This document shows, piece by piece, positions 17,471 to 27,034 of a stretch of DNA of 64,000 nucleotides (within the stretch, counting starts at the first letter, position 1; every line of letters begins with the position of its first letter). The notes under the pieces are model-generated. The model saw only the letters and a list, made by a program, of their open reading frames with translations. It was not told the origin of the DNA and did no database searches. The position numbers were made by a program, and so were the translations under genes. The stretch is from Limnohabitans sp. (GTDB lineage: Bacteria > Pseudomonadota > Gammaproteobacteria > Burkholderiales > Burkholderiaceae_C). Location: positions 1 through 64,000 of the forward strand of contig JAOATL010000014.1 of assembly GCA_030158125.1 (NCBI GenBank). The letters are read 5' to 3'.

Positions 17471-18916
17471 TCAATCGCAATGCTGTGCAATGTAAGTTTT
17501 AATCGCCTCGGCCGACATGGGCATGACCTTCACACGCTTGGGCAAGGTCTCAATGCCCAGAAACTTGGCTGGGCGATCAGGCTCACGTCCTAAGGCTTCC
17601 ACCAAAGTGGACGCAAACTTGATGGGCAGTGCTGTCTCCAAAACCAGCATGGGAATACCTGGTTTTGCGAGTGGGACTGCCACTTTCAGGCCATCAGCCG
17701 TGTGCGTGTCAATCATGATCTGATTGTCGGCAAACACGTCTTGAATGGTTTTAAGACGATCGGCGTGCGTGCTTCTGCCGCTGAGGAAACCGAATTTGTT
17801 TTTAGCGTCAGCAAACAAAGGGTCTTGTCCTAAATCAAATCGCCCCTTTTGATTCAACTGAGCGTGAAAGAGATCCTTGGTTCGCGCGGCATCGCGATTC
17901 AGCAAGTCAAACACAAAGCGTTCAAAATTACTGGCCTTGGAAATGTCCATCGAAGGGCTGGACGTTTCGTGCGTGTCTGCCGTGCCCCTCACACGATAAA
18001 CGCCTGTTCGGAAAAACTCATCCAGCACATCGTTTTCGTTGGTGGCCACAACCAGTTGGTCGATGGGCAAGCCCATCATGCGAGCCACATGACCTGCACA
18101 GACATTGCCAAAGTTACCACTTGGCACACTGAAGCTGACCTTCTGCGAATTATTTTGAGTGGCTTGAAAGTAACCGGCAAAGTAATACACCACTTGCGCC
18201 AGCAATCGCGCCCAATTGATGGAGTTGACGGTGCCAATCTTGTATTTGCGCTTGAAATCCAGATCGTTGCTGACAGCTTTGACAATGTCTTGGCAATCGT
18301 CAAAGACACCCTCTATGGCAATGTTGTGGATATTTTCATCCAACAAACTGAACATCTGTGCCTGTTGAAATGGGCTCATACGGCCTTGTGGGCTGGTCAT
18401 GAACACGCGCACACCTTTTTTGCCGCGCATGGCGTATTCAGCCGCACTACCGGTGTCACCAGACGTCGCCCCCAAGATATTCAATTCGGCATTGCGTCGT
18501 GCCAGTTCGTACTCGAACAAGTTGCCCAACAGTTGCATGGCCATGTCTTTAAAGGCCAGCGTAGGGCCGTTGGACAAAGCCTCCAAGTAGACATTTGCAC
18601 CTGCCACGGCCTTGGTTTTAAGAGGCTTCAAAGGCACAATTTCAGGCGTACCAAAACTGGCTTCTGTGTATGTCTTCAAACACAAGGCTTTTAAATCTGC
18701 AGCGGGAATGTCATCAATGTACAGAGACAAAACCTCAAAGGCCAGCGCTGCATAGCCATTGGACTCCCAAATTTGACGCAAATGCATCAAATTTTCAGAA
18801 GATATTTGCGGATAACTTTCAGGCAAGTACAAGCCGCCATCTGGCGCCAAGCCTTCTAACAAAATTTCACAAAAATGTTTGCGGTCTGCATGGCCGCGTG
18901 TCGACAAGTAGCGCAT
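17471..18916 (-). CDS. thrC: Threonine synthase
   Basis: 481 residues, PLP-dependent, converts O-phosphohomoserine to threonine. The N-terminus MRYLSTRG and the PLP lysine within GPTLAFKDMAMQ are typical of the long proteobacterial form, and the phosphate-binding GATSGDTGSA is present. Its ATG overlaps the hom stop as TGATG, so the last two branches of threonine synthesis are translated together. ThrB (homoserine kinase) is not in the window. Confidence 0.97.
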   Translation of the reverse strand: MRYLSTRGHADRKHFCEILLEGLAPDGGLYLPESYPQISSENLMHLRQIWESNGYAALAFEVLSLYIDDIPAADLKALCLKTYTEASFGTPEIVPLKPLKTKAVAGANVYLEALSNGPTLAFKDMAMQLLGNLFEYELARRNAELNILGATSGDTGSAAEYAMRGKKGVRVFMTSPQGRMSPFQQAQMFSLLDENIHNIAIEGVFDDCQDIVKAVSNDLDFKRKYKIGTVNSINWARLLAQVVYYFAGYFQATQNNSQKVSFSVPSGNFGNVCAGHVARMMGLPIDQLVVATNENDVLDEFFRTGVYRVRGTADTHETSSPSMDISKASNFERFVFDLLNRDAARTKDLFHAQLNQKGRFDLGQDPLFADAKNKFGFLSGRSTHADRLKTIQDVFADNQIMIDTHTADGLKVAVPLAKPGIPMLVLETALPIKFASTLVEALGREPDRPAKFLGIETLPKRVKVMPMSAEAIKTYIAQHCD

Positions 18917-20238
18917 CAGTTCAACTCTTCCTTGCGAATTTTGGTAATGGGCGCCATCACAGTAGGTAGCGCTTGCATTTGGGCAAGCACCTCGTTCATT
19001 TTGCCTTCGACAGTATCGTGAGTCAGGATGATGACATCCGTTTGATTTTCTCCGGCTTGGCTGACCTGGTCTGCTTCGCGCTGCAGCACAGCATCAATGC
19101 TGATATTGGCTTCGGCCAATAAGCCTGTCAACTTGGCCAGAACACCCGCTTCATCTGCCACTCGCAAACGCAAGTAGTAGCTGGTCACAACCTCGGACAT
19201 TGGCAGAATTTTCAAGTTGCTCATAGCATCGGGCTGGAAGGCCAAATGCGGCACGCGGTTCAAAGGATCTGCCGTGTGCAAGCGTGTGATATCAACCAAA
19301 TCTGCAATGACTGCACTGGCAGTAGGCTCTGAACCGGCGCCTTTACCGTAATAAAGCGTTGTACCCACTGCGTCGCCTTGAACCATCACAGCATTCATGG
19401 CGCCTTCGACGTTGGCAATCAGGCGCTGTGTGGGCACCAAGCTTGGGTGCACACGCAATTCAACGCCAGCAGTGGTGCGCTTGGTGATGCCCAACAACTT
19501 GATTCGATAACCCAATTGTTCAGCGTATTTGATATCGGCCGCACCCAATTTGGTAATGCCTTCAACATAGGCTTTGTCAAATTGAACCGGAATGCCAAAC
19601 GCCAATGCACTCATGAGCGTGGCTTTGTGCGCAGCGTCTACACCTTCAATGTCAAAGCTAGGGTCAGCTTCTGCATAGCCCAAGCGTTGAGCTTCTTTCA
19701 AAACAACATCAAAGTCCAAACCCTTCTCACGCATTTCAGACAAGATGAAGTTGGTCGTGCCATTGATGATGCCTGCAACCCACTGAATGCTGTTGGCCGT
19801 TAGCCCCTCGCGCAATGCCTTGATGATGGGAATACCCCCCGCCACAGCGGCTTCAAAAGCCACCATCACACCCTTGGCATGCGCAGCAGCAAAAATTTCT
19901 GTGCCGTGGACAGCCAGCAAAGCCTTGTTGGCAGTGACAACGTGCTTACCCGCCGCAATGGCCTCAAGCACCAGCGCCTTGGCAATGCCATAGCCACCGA
20001 TCAGCTCGACCACGATGTCAATCTCTGGATTGGCAATGATCTGACGCGCATCGTTTACCACTTTGACATGATCGCCACACAAAGCTTGTGCTTTGGCCAC
20101 ATCCAAGTCGGCCACCATGGTGATTTCGATGCCTCTGCCCGCACGTCGTTTAATTTCTTCCTGATTGCGCTGCAGCACGTTGAACGTACCGCTGCCAACT
20201 GTACCCATGCCTAACAGGCCTACTTGTATTGGTTTCAT
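18916..20238 (-). CDS. hom: Homoserine dehydrogenase
   Basis: 440 residues, a monofunctional enzyme reducing aspartate semialdehyde to homoserine. N-terminal Rossmann motif GLLGMGTVGSG, catalytic core with TANKALLA and GIINGTTNFILSEM, and a C-terminal ACT domain (about 355-435, YYLRLRVADEAGVLAKL), which gives feedback control by threonine in this family. No aspartokinase fusion. It precedes thrC with an overlapping stop/start and follows the aminotransferase by 28 bp. Confidence 0.97.
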   Translation of the reverse strand: MKPIQVGLLGMGTVGSGTFNVLQRNQEEIKRRAGRGIEITMVADLDVAKAQALCGDHVKVVNDARQIIANPEIDIVVELIGGYGIAKALVLEAIAAGKHVVTANKALLAVHGTEIFAAAHAKGVMVAFEAAVAGGIPIIKALREGLTANSIQWVAGIINGTTNFILSEMREKGLDFDVVLKEAQRLGYAEADPSFDIEGVDAAHKATLMSALAFGIPVQFDKAYVEGITKLGAADIKYAEQLGYRIKLLGITKRTTAGVELRVHPSLVPTQRLIANVEGAMNAVMVQGDAVGTTLYYGKGAGSEPTASAVIADLVDITRLHTADPLNRVPHLAFQPDAMSNLKILPMSEVVTSYYLRLRVADEAGVLAKLTGLLAEANISIDAVLQREADQVSQAGENQTDVIILTHDTVEGKMNEVLAQMQALPTVMAPITKIRKEELN

Positions 20239-20266
20239 ATCATTCTCACTTAAACCGCTGTACTAC

Positions 20267-21499
20267 TTAAACTGCTGTACCAAAACGCTGACGCGCTTTT
20301 TCTAAAAACTTGGCCATGCGTTCGATGGCTTCACGCAAATCATCCAAATGCGGCAAGAAGACGATTCGGAAGTGATCGGGTGCTGCCCAATTGAAACCGG
20401 AGCCTTGGACCAACATTACTTTGGTCTCTTGCAGCATTTCCAAGAAAAACTGCTGATCGTCCTGGATGGGGTAGACGGCTGGATCGAGCTTGGGAAACAT
20501 GTAAAGCGCTGCACTGGGCTTCACGCAAGTAACGCCTGGAATAGCCGTGATCAACTCATAGGCCAGGTCACGTTGCTTGCGCAAGCGCCCTCCTTCATTC
20601 ACCAACTCATTGATGCTTTGGTGTCCGCCCAAAGCCGTTTGAATAGCCCATTGTCCTGGCACATTGGCACACAATCGCATGTTGGAGAGCATGTTCAAAC
20701 CTTCGATGTAGTCTTTGGCGGGACGTTTGTCACCCGTGAGAAACATCCAACCCGCTCGGTAACCGCACGACCTGTAACTTTTTGACAAAGAGTTGAAGGT
20801 AATGGTGAGAACATCTTGGCTGAGACTGGCAATGGGGGTATGTTTCACACCGTCGTACAAAACCTTGTCATAGACTTCGTCTGCAAAAATGACCAAGCCA
20901 TGTTCGCGCGCGATCTCTACGATGCTGAGCAACAGTTCATCTGAGTACAAAGCGCCCGTGGGGTTGTTCGGGTTAATGACCACAATCCCTTTGGTTTTAG
21001 GCGTAAGCTTGGCGCGAATGTCGTTCAAATCAGGCATCCAGCCTTTGGACTCGTCGCACAAGTAATGAACAGGTGTGCCGCCCGACAAACTGGCCGCCGC
21101 CGTCCACAGAGGGTAATCGGGTGCCGGCAACAACAACTCGTCGCCGTTGTCCAACAAAGCGTTCGTGGCCATCACAATCAATTCACTGGCGCCGTTGCCC
21201 AAATAGATATCGTCCAGCGCAACGCCCTTGATACCTTGTTTTTGAGTTTCATGCATCACCGCTTTGCGCGCCGCAAAAATCCCCTTGCTATCCGAATAAC
21301 CCGCCGAATTGGGCAGGTTGCGAATCATGTCTTGCTGAATTTCTTCGGGCGCATCGAAACCAAACACGGCCAAATTGCCAATGTTCAGTTTGATGATTTT
21401 GTGGCCCTCTTCTTCCATTTGTCTGGCGTGGTCCATGATGGGTCCACGAATGTCATAACAAACGTTGGCAAGCTTGGCTGATTTTTGGATAGTTTTCAA
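20267..21499 (-). CDS. alaA: Aminotransferase class I/II, AlaA type
   Basis: 410 residues, a PLP enzyme of aspartate aminotransferase fold. Seen: GNGASELI, the PNNPTGALYS substrate-binding stretch, FADEVYDKV, and the PLP lysine in FNSLSKSYRSCGYRAGW. The start MKTIQKSAKLANVCYDIRGP matches E. coli AlaA, a glutamate-pyruvate transaminase that makes alanine. It probably opens the alaA-hom-thrC-moeA-moaD-moaE operon. Substrate assignment is from family resemblance. Confidence 0.9.
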   Translation of the reverse strand: MKTIQKSAKLANVCYDIRGPIMDHARQMEEEGHKIIKLNIGNLAVFGFDAPEEIQQDMIRNLPNSAGYSDSKGIFAARKAVMHETQKQGIKGVALDDIYLGNGASELIVMATNALLDNGDELLLPAPDYPLWTAAASLSGGTPVHYLCDESKGWMPDLNDIRAKLTPKTKGIVVINPNNPTGALYSDELLLSIVEIAREHGLVIFADEVYDKVLYDGVKHTPIASLSQDVLTITFNSLSKSYRSCGYRAGWMFLTGDKRPAKDYIEGLNMLSNMRLCANVPGQWAIQTALGGHQSINELVNEGGRLRKQRDLAYELITAIPGVTCVKPSAALYMFPKLDPAVYPIQDDQQFFLEMLQETKVMLVQGSGFNWAAPDHFRIVFLPHLDDLREAIERMAKFLEKARQRFGTAV

Positions 21500-21534
21500 A
21501 ATCCCTCCGAAGGGTGTTGTCGCTGGGGAAAACC

Positions 21535-21540
21535 TATAAT
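21535..21540 (+). promoter_or_regulatory. Candidate -10 box for the Mth938-like gene
   Basis: TATAAT, 39 bp before the ATG at 21580, in the 80-bp divergent gap with alaA. No convincing -35 box is seen at 16-18 bp; a TTGTCG is only 12 bp away. Confidence 0.35.
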
Positions 21541-21579
21541 TTGACCACAGAACTGGCCATTTTTAAGAAACAACACCGT

Positions 21580-21957
21580 ATGAAACTCCATCCTGACGCC
21601 AGCAACGCCTATTCCATTCAGAGCTACAGCGCGGCAGGCGTGGTGGTCAACGGCAAACTGCAAACTGGCCCGTTGATGTTGTGTGCAGTGCAAGGGCCAC
21701 ATGCATGGACGGCCACATCATTTGAAAACCTAACGCAAGCCTCATTTGATGCGTTGTTGTCTTTCAAGCCGGAATTGATCATTTTTGGCAGCGGTCAACG
21801 CCTTCGGTTCCCCTCAGCCAAGCTTTTGCAGGGACTGATCCAACAAGGCATTGGTTTAGAAAGCATGGACAGTGGCGCCGCTTGCCGAACTTTCAATGTC
21901 TTGGCTGGCGAAGGCCGACACGTGGTTTTGGCCATGCTCCCCCTGATGGACACCTGA
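21580..21957 (+). CDS. Mth938-like domain protein (NDUFAF3/DUF498 family)
   Basis: 125 residues covering one domain. Features: YSAAGVVVNG near the N-terminus, a central PELIIFGSGQRLRFP (the family's conserved GTG/GSG loop), then GIGLESMDSGAACRTFNVLAGEGRHVV. The human relative NDUFAF3 helps assemble respiratory complex I; the bacterial role is not settled. The ATG at 21580 is chosen because upstream codons overlap the promoter region. It is the first of three plus-strand genes and is divergent from alaA. Confidence 0.88.
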   Translation: MKLHPDASNAYSIQSYSAAGVVVNGKLQTGPLMLCAVQGPHAWTATSFENLTQASFDALLSFKPELIIFGSGQRLRFPSAKLLQGLIQQGIGLESMDSGAACRTFNVLAGEGRHVVLAMLPLMDT

Positions 21958-22090
21958 TTTGGCAGTTTTGAGGGGATTTAACAAAACCTCCTCAGGTTTC
22001 AGGATAAAATACCAAATTGCCGTCCGGTGATGTTGCCCCCCAGCACCAGATCGGTTATGCGGTTCATTTCTGTCACGTGAGATTAGTTCT

Positions 22091-22567
22091 ATGGCGATCG
22101 TTGTTAACAAACCCCTCCCTGAATTTGAAGCAAACGCAACGGGCGGTTTGAAGGTTTCAAACACATCTCACAACGGCAAAGTCATGATTTTGTACTTCTA
22201 CCCGAAGGACAACACGCCTGGTTGCACCACTGAAGCAATGCAATTTCGCGACAAATACAAAGACTTTGCCAAAGCTGGCGCTACCGTTTTCGGCGTCTCC
22301 CGCGACAACATGAAGTCGCATGACGAATTCAAAGCCAAGCTAGAACTGCCCTTTGAACTGATAGCAGACACGGAAGAGAAAATGTGTCACATGTTTGGCG
22401 TGGTTAAAAACAAAATCATGTATGGCAAAAAAGTCAAAGGCATTGAGCGCAGTACCTTTTTGATCGGCGCTGATGGCTTGGTTAAAGAAGAATGGCGCGG
22501 CCTGAAAGTTCCAGGCCACGTGGAAGACGTCCTCAAAGCCGTCAAGGCCCTGAAAAAAGCCGCATAA
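22091..22567 (+). CDS. bcp: Thiol peroxidase of the Bcp/PrxQ type
   Basis: 158 residues, thioredoxin fold. It reduces hydrogen peroxide and organic peroxides. The peroxidatic cysteine is C45 in NTPGCTTEA. The second cysteine five residues on, found in E. coli Bcp, is missing (AMQFRD instead); another cysteine, C99 in EEKMCHMFGV, could act as resolving cysteine, otherwise the enzyme is 1-Cys. The gene is followed by a terminator, so it is probably expressed alone or with the Mth938 gene. Confidence 0.93.
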   Translation: MAIVVNKPLPEFEANATGGLKVSNTSHNGKVMILYFYPKDNTPGCTTEAMQFRDKYKDFAKAGATVFGVSRDNMKSHDEFKAKLELPFELIADTEEKMCHMFGVVKNKIMYGKKVKGIERSTFLIGADGLVKEEWRGLKVPGHVEDVLKAVKALKKAA

Positions 22568-22616
22568 TGGCGTCATGCCGCTGACATTACAGCCCCATTC
22601 AGATCTTCCCCTAAAG

Positions 22617-22650
22617 CAAAGCCGCCTTGGCCTCCAGGCGGCTTTTTCTT
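22617..22650 (+). terminator. Intrinsic terminator after bcp
   Basis: A 7-bp stem GCCGCCT / AGGCGGC (22621-22627, 22636-22642) with an 8-base loop, followed by TTTTTCTT. It lies between bcp and the PIN-PhoH gene. Confidence 0.75.
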
Positions 22651-22690
22651 TGCATTCTTGTTTTCAACTCTTCACTTGAGGCCACGATTC

Positions 22691-24322
22691 ATGCCATTGC
22701 CACCCGCACCGACTCAGCGCGCATCCTTGCTCTCATCACAGGCGCTCGCCAACACCGAACGGCCGGCAAATGCGTCCGTCGATCCGTCACTTCGTGAAAC
22801 AAGCACCCCAAAAATCAGCAACAAGAAAATTAAGCTTGAACCTCGCATAGACCCCAGCCCTGAATCAGCACCGACCAAGGTCATCGTGCAAGCGGCACCG
22901 AAGAAAGCCAAGCCCACAAAAAAGAACAGTGGCCCTACCAAGTTATTCGTCTTGGACACCAACGTCTTGATGCACGACCCCATGTGCCTCTTCCAATTTG
23001 AAGAGCATGACGTCTACCTGCCCATGATTGTTCTTGAAGAACTCGACAGCCACAAGAAAGGCATGACAGAGGTAGCCCGTAATGCGCGCCAAACAAGTCG
23101 CTCCCTCGACGCGTTGGCGGCAATTCCGGGCTCTGATATTCGACAAGGCTTGTCATTGAGTGCCACGGGCCACATCGAGGCCGGCGGCAAGCTGTTTTTT
23201 CAAACGCAATTGATGGATGTCAGTCTCCCCATGAGCTTGCCGCAGGGCAAGGCAGACAATCAAATTTTGGGTGTGGTGCAAGCCCTGTGCAAATTGCATG
23301 CCCCCCGCGAAGTTGTGTTGGTGTCCAAAGACATCAACATGCGCGTCAAATGCCGTGCCCTAGGTTTAGCCGCAGAAGACTATCAAAACGACAAAGTTTT
23401 GGAGGATGGTGACCTGCTCTATTCAGGTGCACTGGCCCTGCCCCATGACTTTTGGAACCAACACGGTAAGGCCATCGAAAGCTGGCAACAAGGCAGCCAC
23501 ACCTTCTACCGCTTCAGCGGCCCATTGGTGCCTAGCCTGCTCATCAATCAGTTTGTCTACCTTGAAGCGCCAGGTGAACCCAGCCTTTATGCTCGCGTCA
23601 CAGAGATTCGCGGCAAAACTGCTGTTTTAAAAACTTTAAAAGATTTCGGCCACGCCAAGCATGCTGTTTGGGGCGTCACCACACGCAACCGTGAGCAAAA
23701 CTTTGCGATGAACATGTTGACTGACCCCGAGGTTGACTTTGTCACCTTGGCTGGTACAGCAGGCACTGGTAAAACTTTAATGGCCTTGGCTGCTGGACTG
23801 ACCCAAGTGTTAGACGATCGCCGTTACACCGAAATCATCATGACGCGCGCCACTGTCAGCGTGGGCGAAGACATCGGCTTTTTACCGGGCACCGAAGAAG
23901 AAAAAATGGGACCCTGGATGGGGGCACTGGATGACAATCTAGAGTTCTTGGCCAAGGGCGATGGCGGCAATGCTGGTGAATGGGGTCGTGCTGCCACCAA
24001 TGAACTGATTCGAAGCCGCATCAAAATCAAGAGCATGAACTTCATGCGCGGCAGAACCTTCTTGAACAAATACGTGATCATTGACGAGGCCCAAAACTTG
24101 ACGCCCAAACAAATGAAAACTTTGATCACCCGCGCCGGTCCGGGCACCAAGATCATTTGCATGGGTAACCTGGCGCAAATCGATACACCCTACCTCACAG
24201 AGGGTTCCTCAGGCTTGACGTATGCCGTCGATCGTTTCAAAGGATGGGCGCATGGTGGGCACATCACATTGGCCCGAGGCGAACGTTCAAGACTGGCCGA
24301 CTTTGCCAGCGAGGTGCTCTAA
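22691..24322 (+). CDS. PIN domain-PhoH family ATPase (PhoH2 type)
   Basis: 543 residues. After a low-complexity basic leader (1-75) comes a PIN nuclease domain (FVLDTNVLMHD, IVLEELDSHK; about 80-210, acidic metal-binding residues present). The C-terminal half is a PhoH ATPase with Walker A GTAGTGKT and Walker B YVIIDEAQNL. PIN-PhoH proteins are described as RNA helicase/RNases in actinobacteria and Bacillus (YlaK/PhoH2). The ATG at 22691 has GAGG 9 bases upstream and follows the bcp terminator, so it has its own promoter. Its in vivo RNA targets are unknown. Confidence 0.92.
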   Translation: MPLPPAPTQRASLLSSQALANTERPANASVDPSLRETSTPKISNKKIKLEPRIDPSPESAPTKVIVQAAPKKAKPTKKNSGPTKLFVLDTNVLMHDPMCLFQFEEHDVYLPMIVLEELDSHKKGMTEVARNARQTSRSLDALAAIPGSDIRQGLSLSATGHIEAGGKLFFQTQLMDVSLPMSLPQGKADNQILGVVQALCKLHAPREVVLVSKDINMRVKCRALGLAAEDYQNDKVLEDGDLLYSGALALPHDFWNQHGKAIESWQQGSHTFYRFSGPLVPSLLINQFVYLEAPGEPSLYARVTEIRGKTAVLKTLKDFGHAKHAVWGVTTRNREQNFAMNMLTDPEVDFVTLAGTAGTGKTLMALAAGLTQVLDDRRYTEIIMTRATVSVGEDIGFLPGTEEEKMGPWMGALDDNLEFLAKGDGGNAGEWGRAATNELIRSRIKIKSMNFMRGRTFLNKYVIIDEAQNLTPKQMKTLITRAGPGTKIICMGNLAQIDTPYLTEGSSGLTYAVDRFKGWAHGGHITLARGERSRLADFASEVL

Positions 24323-24350
24323 AGATGCCGGTTCAAAGTTCAAGAACAAA

Positions 24351-25784
24351 TTAATAGTCGCCACTGTCGCCGCCTGAGGCCAGGCTTTCAAAGCGGGTCA
24401 ACGGCTTCAAGAACGTCAAGCGAACGGCGCCAGTGGGGCCGTTACGCTGTTTGCCAATGATGATTTCTGCAATACCAGGATCCTTTGAATCTTTGTTGTA
24501 GTAGTCATCGCGGTAAATGAACATGATGATGTCGGCATCTTGCTCAATGGCGCCCGACTCTCGCAAGTCACTCATCATGGGTCGTTTGTCGGTTCTTTGC
24601 TCCACGCCACGGTTGAGCTGCGACAAGGCAATGACTGGGCACTGAAGTTCTTTGGCCAACATCTTGAGGCCTCGAGAAATTTCACCCAGTTCGGTGGCAC
24701 GGTTGTCACCATCGCCCCCTGACGAACCACTCATGAGCTGCAAGTAGTCGACCACAATCAAACCCAATTTGCCACACTTTCGTGCCAAACGCCTTGCATT
24801 GGCGCGTAACTCGCTGGGCGTTAAGCCTGGCGTTTCATCGATGTGCAAAGACACCGTACGCAAACGCTCAATGGCATCCGTTAAGCGTGGCCATTCTTCA
24901 TCGGTGAGCTTGCCTGAGCGCAAGTGTCCTTGATCAATGCGGCCAATCGAGCCCACCACACGCACGGCCAACTGAGCAGCCCCCATCTCCATGGAGAACA
25001 CAGCCACGGGCAAGCCTTCGTTCAAGGCTACATGCTCAGCAATGTTGATCGCAAAAGCTGTTTTACCCATCGAAGGCCGCGCAGCCAGCACCACCAAATC
25101 ACCCGCTTGCAAGCCGGAGGTCATGCGGTCTAAGTCATAGAAACCTGTGGGCACACCCGTGATGTCGTTGGGGTTGTCGGCCATCTCTTGGACGCGGTCC
25201 ATCAGATCCACCACCAAGGTGTCCATGGACTGGAACCCCTGCTTCATGCGCGAGCCCTCTTCACCAATGTTGAAGATTTTTTGCTCAGCTTCGTCCAATA
25301 TTTTTTCGACAGGTCTGCCCTGTGGGCTAAACGCGTTGGTGGCGATTTCATCGCTGGCAGTGACCAACTTGCGCAAGATAGAACGTTCACGAACAATTTC
25401 GGCATACCTGCGAATATTGCTAGAACTGGGTACGTATTGCGCCAAGGAGTTCAAATAACCTAGCCCGCCCATGCCATCGGCTTTGCCCTGGTTTTGCAAT
25501 TGTTCAAACACCGTGATCACATCTGCAGGTTTGGAGCCATTGATCAAGCTTGAGATGGCCGTAAAGATGAGCTTGTGTTCGTGGCGGTAAAAATCGTTTT
25601 CTGCAAGCAAGTCGCCCATGCGATCCCAAGCACTGTTGTCGAGCAGCAAGCCGCCAAGCACACTGGACTCTGCCTCAATGGAGTGTGGTGGCACACGCAA
25701 TTGTGCAATCTGCTGATCTTGACTGACTGAATTGAAACCCAATTCGGATTCTGCGTGCGACTGAGGAGAAAAAAGTGCTGACAT
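24351..25784 (-). CDS. dnaB: Replicative DNA helicase DnaB
   Basis: 477 residues. Hexameric 5'-3' helicase at the replication fork. N-terminal DnaB domain (PPHSIEAESSVLGGLLLDN, which contacts DnaG), linker, and RecA-like C-terminal domain with Walker A ARPSMGKTAF and a DYLQLM Walker B; no intein is inserted, as the motor domain is continuous. The ATG at 25784 is chosen; a non-ATG extension to 25829 adds nothing recognisable. It lies after rplI but is separated from it by a strong terminator. Confidence 0.98.
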   Translation of the reverse strand: MSALFSPQSHAESELGFNSVSQDQQIAQLRVPPHSIEAESSVLGGLLLDNSAWDRMGDLLAENDFYRHEHKLIFTAISSLINGSKPADVITVFEQLQNQGKADGMGGLGYLNSLAQYVPSSSNIRRYAEIVRERSILRKLVTASDEIATNAFSPQGRPVEKILDEAEQKIFNIGEEGSRMKQGFQSMDTLVVDLMDRVQEMADNPNDITGVPTGFYDLDRMTSGLQAGDLVVLAARPSMGKTAFAINIAEHVALNEGLPVAVFSMEMGAAQLAVRVVGSIGRIDQGHLRSGKLTDEEWPRLTDAIERLRTVSLHIDETPGLTPSELRANARRLARKCGKLGLIVVDYLQLMSGSSGGDGDNRATELGEISRGLKMLAKELQCPVIALSQLNRGVEQRTDKRPMMSDLRESGAIEQDADIIMFIYRDDYYNKDSKDPGIAEIIIGKQRNGPTGAVRLTFLKPLTRFESLASGGDSGDY

Positions 25785-25910
25785 AGACGTTCTAATTTGA
25801 TTGCTCGATCTTACGCACAGACAGGCCATTGGTCATGGGACAAGTCTGTGGATAAGTCCTTGGTAAGTAGAGAAAGTCTTGTGAATAAACACAATAATCT
25901 GTCAAAAATG

Positions 25911-25943
25911 AAAAAGCCGCCTGTCGCAAAACAGGCGGCTTTT
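25911..25943. terminator. Terminator between rplI and dnaB
   Basis: A 9-bp stem GCCGCCTGT / ACAGGCGGC with a 6-base loop, flanked by five A and four T. On the minus strand it ends the rpsF-priB-rpsR-rplI transcript with a T-run. dnaB therefore needs read-through or its own promoter in 25785-25910. Confidence 0.85.
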
Positions 25944-25958
25944 GGAAGCGCTTAAAGA

Positions 25959-26411
25959 TTATGCTGTTTCGCCGTAGACAGAAACAGTCACTTCAACGAC
26001 CACGTCTGTGTGCAAAGCCACAGAAACAGTTGACTCGCTCACAGTCTTGATTGGACCGTTAGGCATGCGGATTTGAGCTTTGGCCAAACCGTAACCGGCT
26101 TTGTTCAACTCTTCAGCGATGTCGTGGTTGGTGACGGAACCGAACAAACGGCCATCAACGCCAGCTTTCTGAGTGATCTTGACCACTGCGCCAGCCAGTT
26201 TTTCGCCTTGAGCTTGTGCTTCAACCAACTTGGCTGCAGCAGCTTTTTCGAGTTCGGCACGGCGTGCTTCGAACTCGGCTTTGTTGGCTTCTGTGGCGCG
26301 ACGTGCACGGCCGCTAGGGATCAAGAAGTTGCGAGCGTAGCCGTCTTTAACTTTGACGATTTCACCCAAGTTGCCAAGGTTCACAACCTTATCGAGCAGA
26401 ATAATTTGCAT
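25959..26411 (-). CDS. rplI: 50S ribosomal protein L9
   Basis: 150 residues: N-terminal L9 domain ([32 protein letters not shown]), the long connecting helix, and the C-terminal domain ([10 protein letters not shown]). Last gene of the rpsF operon, 12 bp after rpsR. Confidence 0.98.
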   Translation of the reverse strand: MQIILLDKVVNLGNLGEIVKVKDGYARNFLIPSGRARRATEANKAEFEARRAELEKAAAAKLVEAQAQGEKLAGAVVKITQKAGVDGRLFGSVTNHDIAEELNKAGYGLAKAQIRMPNGPIKTVSESTVSVALHTDVVVEVTVSVYGETA

Positions 26412-26422
26412 GGTTGTTCTCC

Positions 26423-26704
26423 TTAAACTTTGTGCTGGTCGCTGTAAGGCAACATGGCCAAGAAGCGAGCGCGCTTGATGGCAGTGTTCAACTGGCGCTG
26501 ATAAATGGCGCGTGTGCCTGTCAAACGTGCGGGAATGATTTTGCCGTTTTCGGCAATGAAGTCGCGCAATGTGTCGACGTCTTTGTAATCAATCTCTTCC
26601 ACGCCTGTCACAGTGAAGCGGCAGAAACGCTTGCGCTTGAACAGCAATGACTGTGTGTTGCGCTTAGGGCGCTTGTCTTTGTTAAATTTTTTGAAAGTGG
26701 CCAT
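26423..26704 (-). CDS. rpsR: 30S ribosomal protein S18
   Basis: 93 residues, basic. The S18 core [24 protein letters not shown] is clear, with a C-terminal [15 protein letters not shown] stretch. S18 pairs with S6 on the 30S platform. It lies between priB and rplI, as expected. Confidence 0.98.
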   Translation of the reverse strand: MATFKKFNKDKRPKRNTQSLLFKRKRFCRFTVTGVEEIDYKDVDTLRDFIAENGKIIPARLTGTRAIYQRQLNTAIKRARFLAMLPYSDQHKV

Positions 26705-26719
26705 GGGGCCTCCTGAAAA

Positions 26720-27016
26720 TTAAAGTGTCTTGAATTCTTGAATGTGCAGAATTACATTTTTTCCGTTTTTGGGCGTGGCCAAAAAACCTCTGAATCTCCA
26801 AACACTGCCAACCGGCTGCGTTTGAATTCGCTCTGCAACAGATCCGATGGCGACAGCTTTCACTGTTGCGTTGACCTGCCTGAGAACTCCCGCTTCTTGA
26901 ATACTAGAACTGTGCTCTAGGACCAAGTCAATGACTGGCAATCCAGCCGGTGTGTATCGAATTGCTTTTTGCTCTGCGATACCAGCGGTTAATTCAACGT
27001 GGTTTTGTTCCGTCAC
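26720..27016 (-). CDS. priB: Primosomal replication protein N
   Basis: About 98 residues, a single OB fold that binds single-stranded DNA and helps PriA restart stalled forks. It aligns with E. coli PriB along VELTAGIAEQKAIRYTPAGLPVIDLVLEH. No ATG is available. The GTG at 27016 gives MTEQN, which matches E. coli PriB; the TTG at 27028 is an alternative with a slightly better ribosome site. It lies between rpsF and rpsR, the diagnostic position. Confidence 0.9.
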   Translation of the reverse strand: MTEQNHVELTAGIAEQKAIRYTPAGLPVIDLVLEHSSSIQEAGVLRQVNATVKAVAIGSVAERIQTQPVGSVWRFRGFLATPKNGKNVILHIQEFKTL

Positions 27017-27034
27017 TCCCGTGAACAAATGTAA

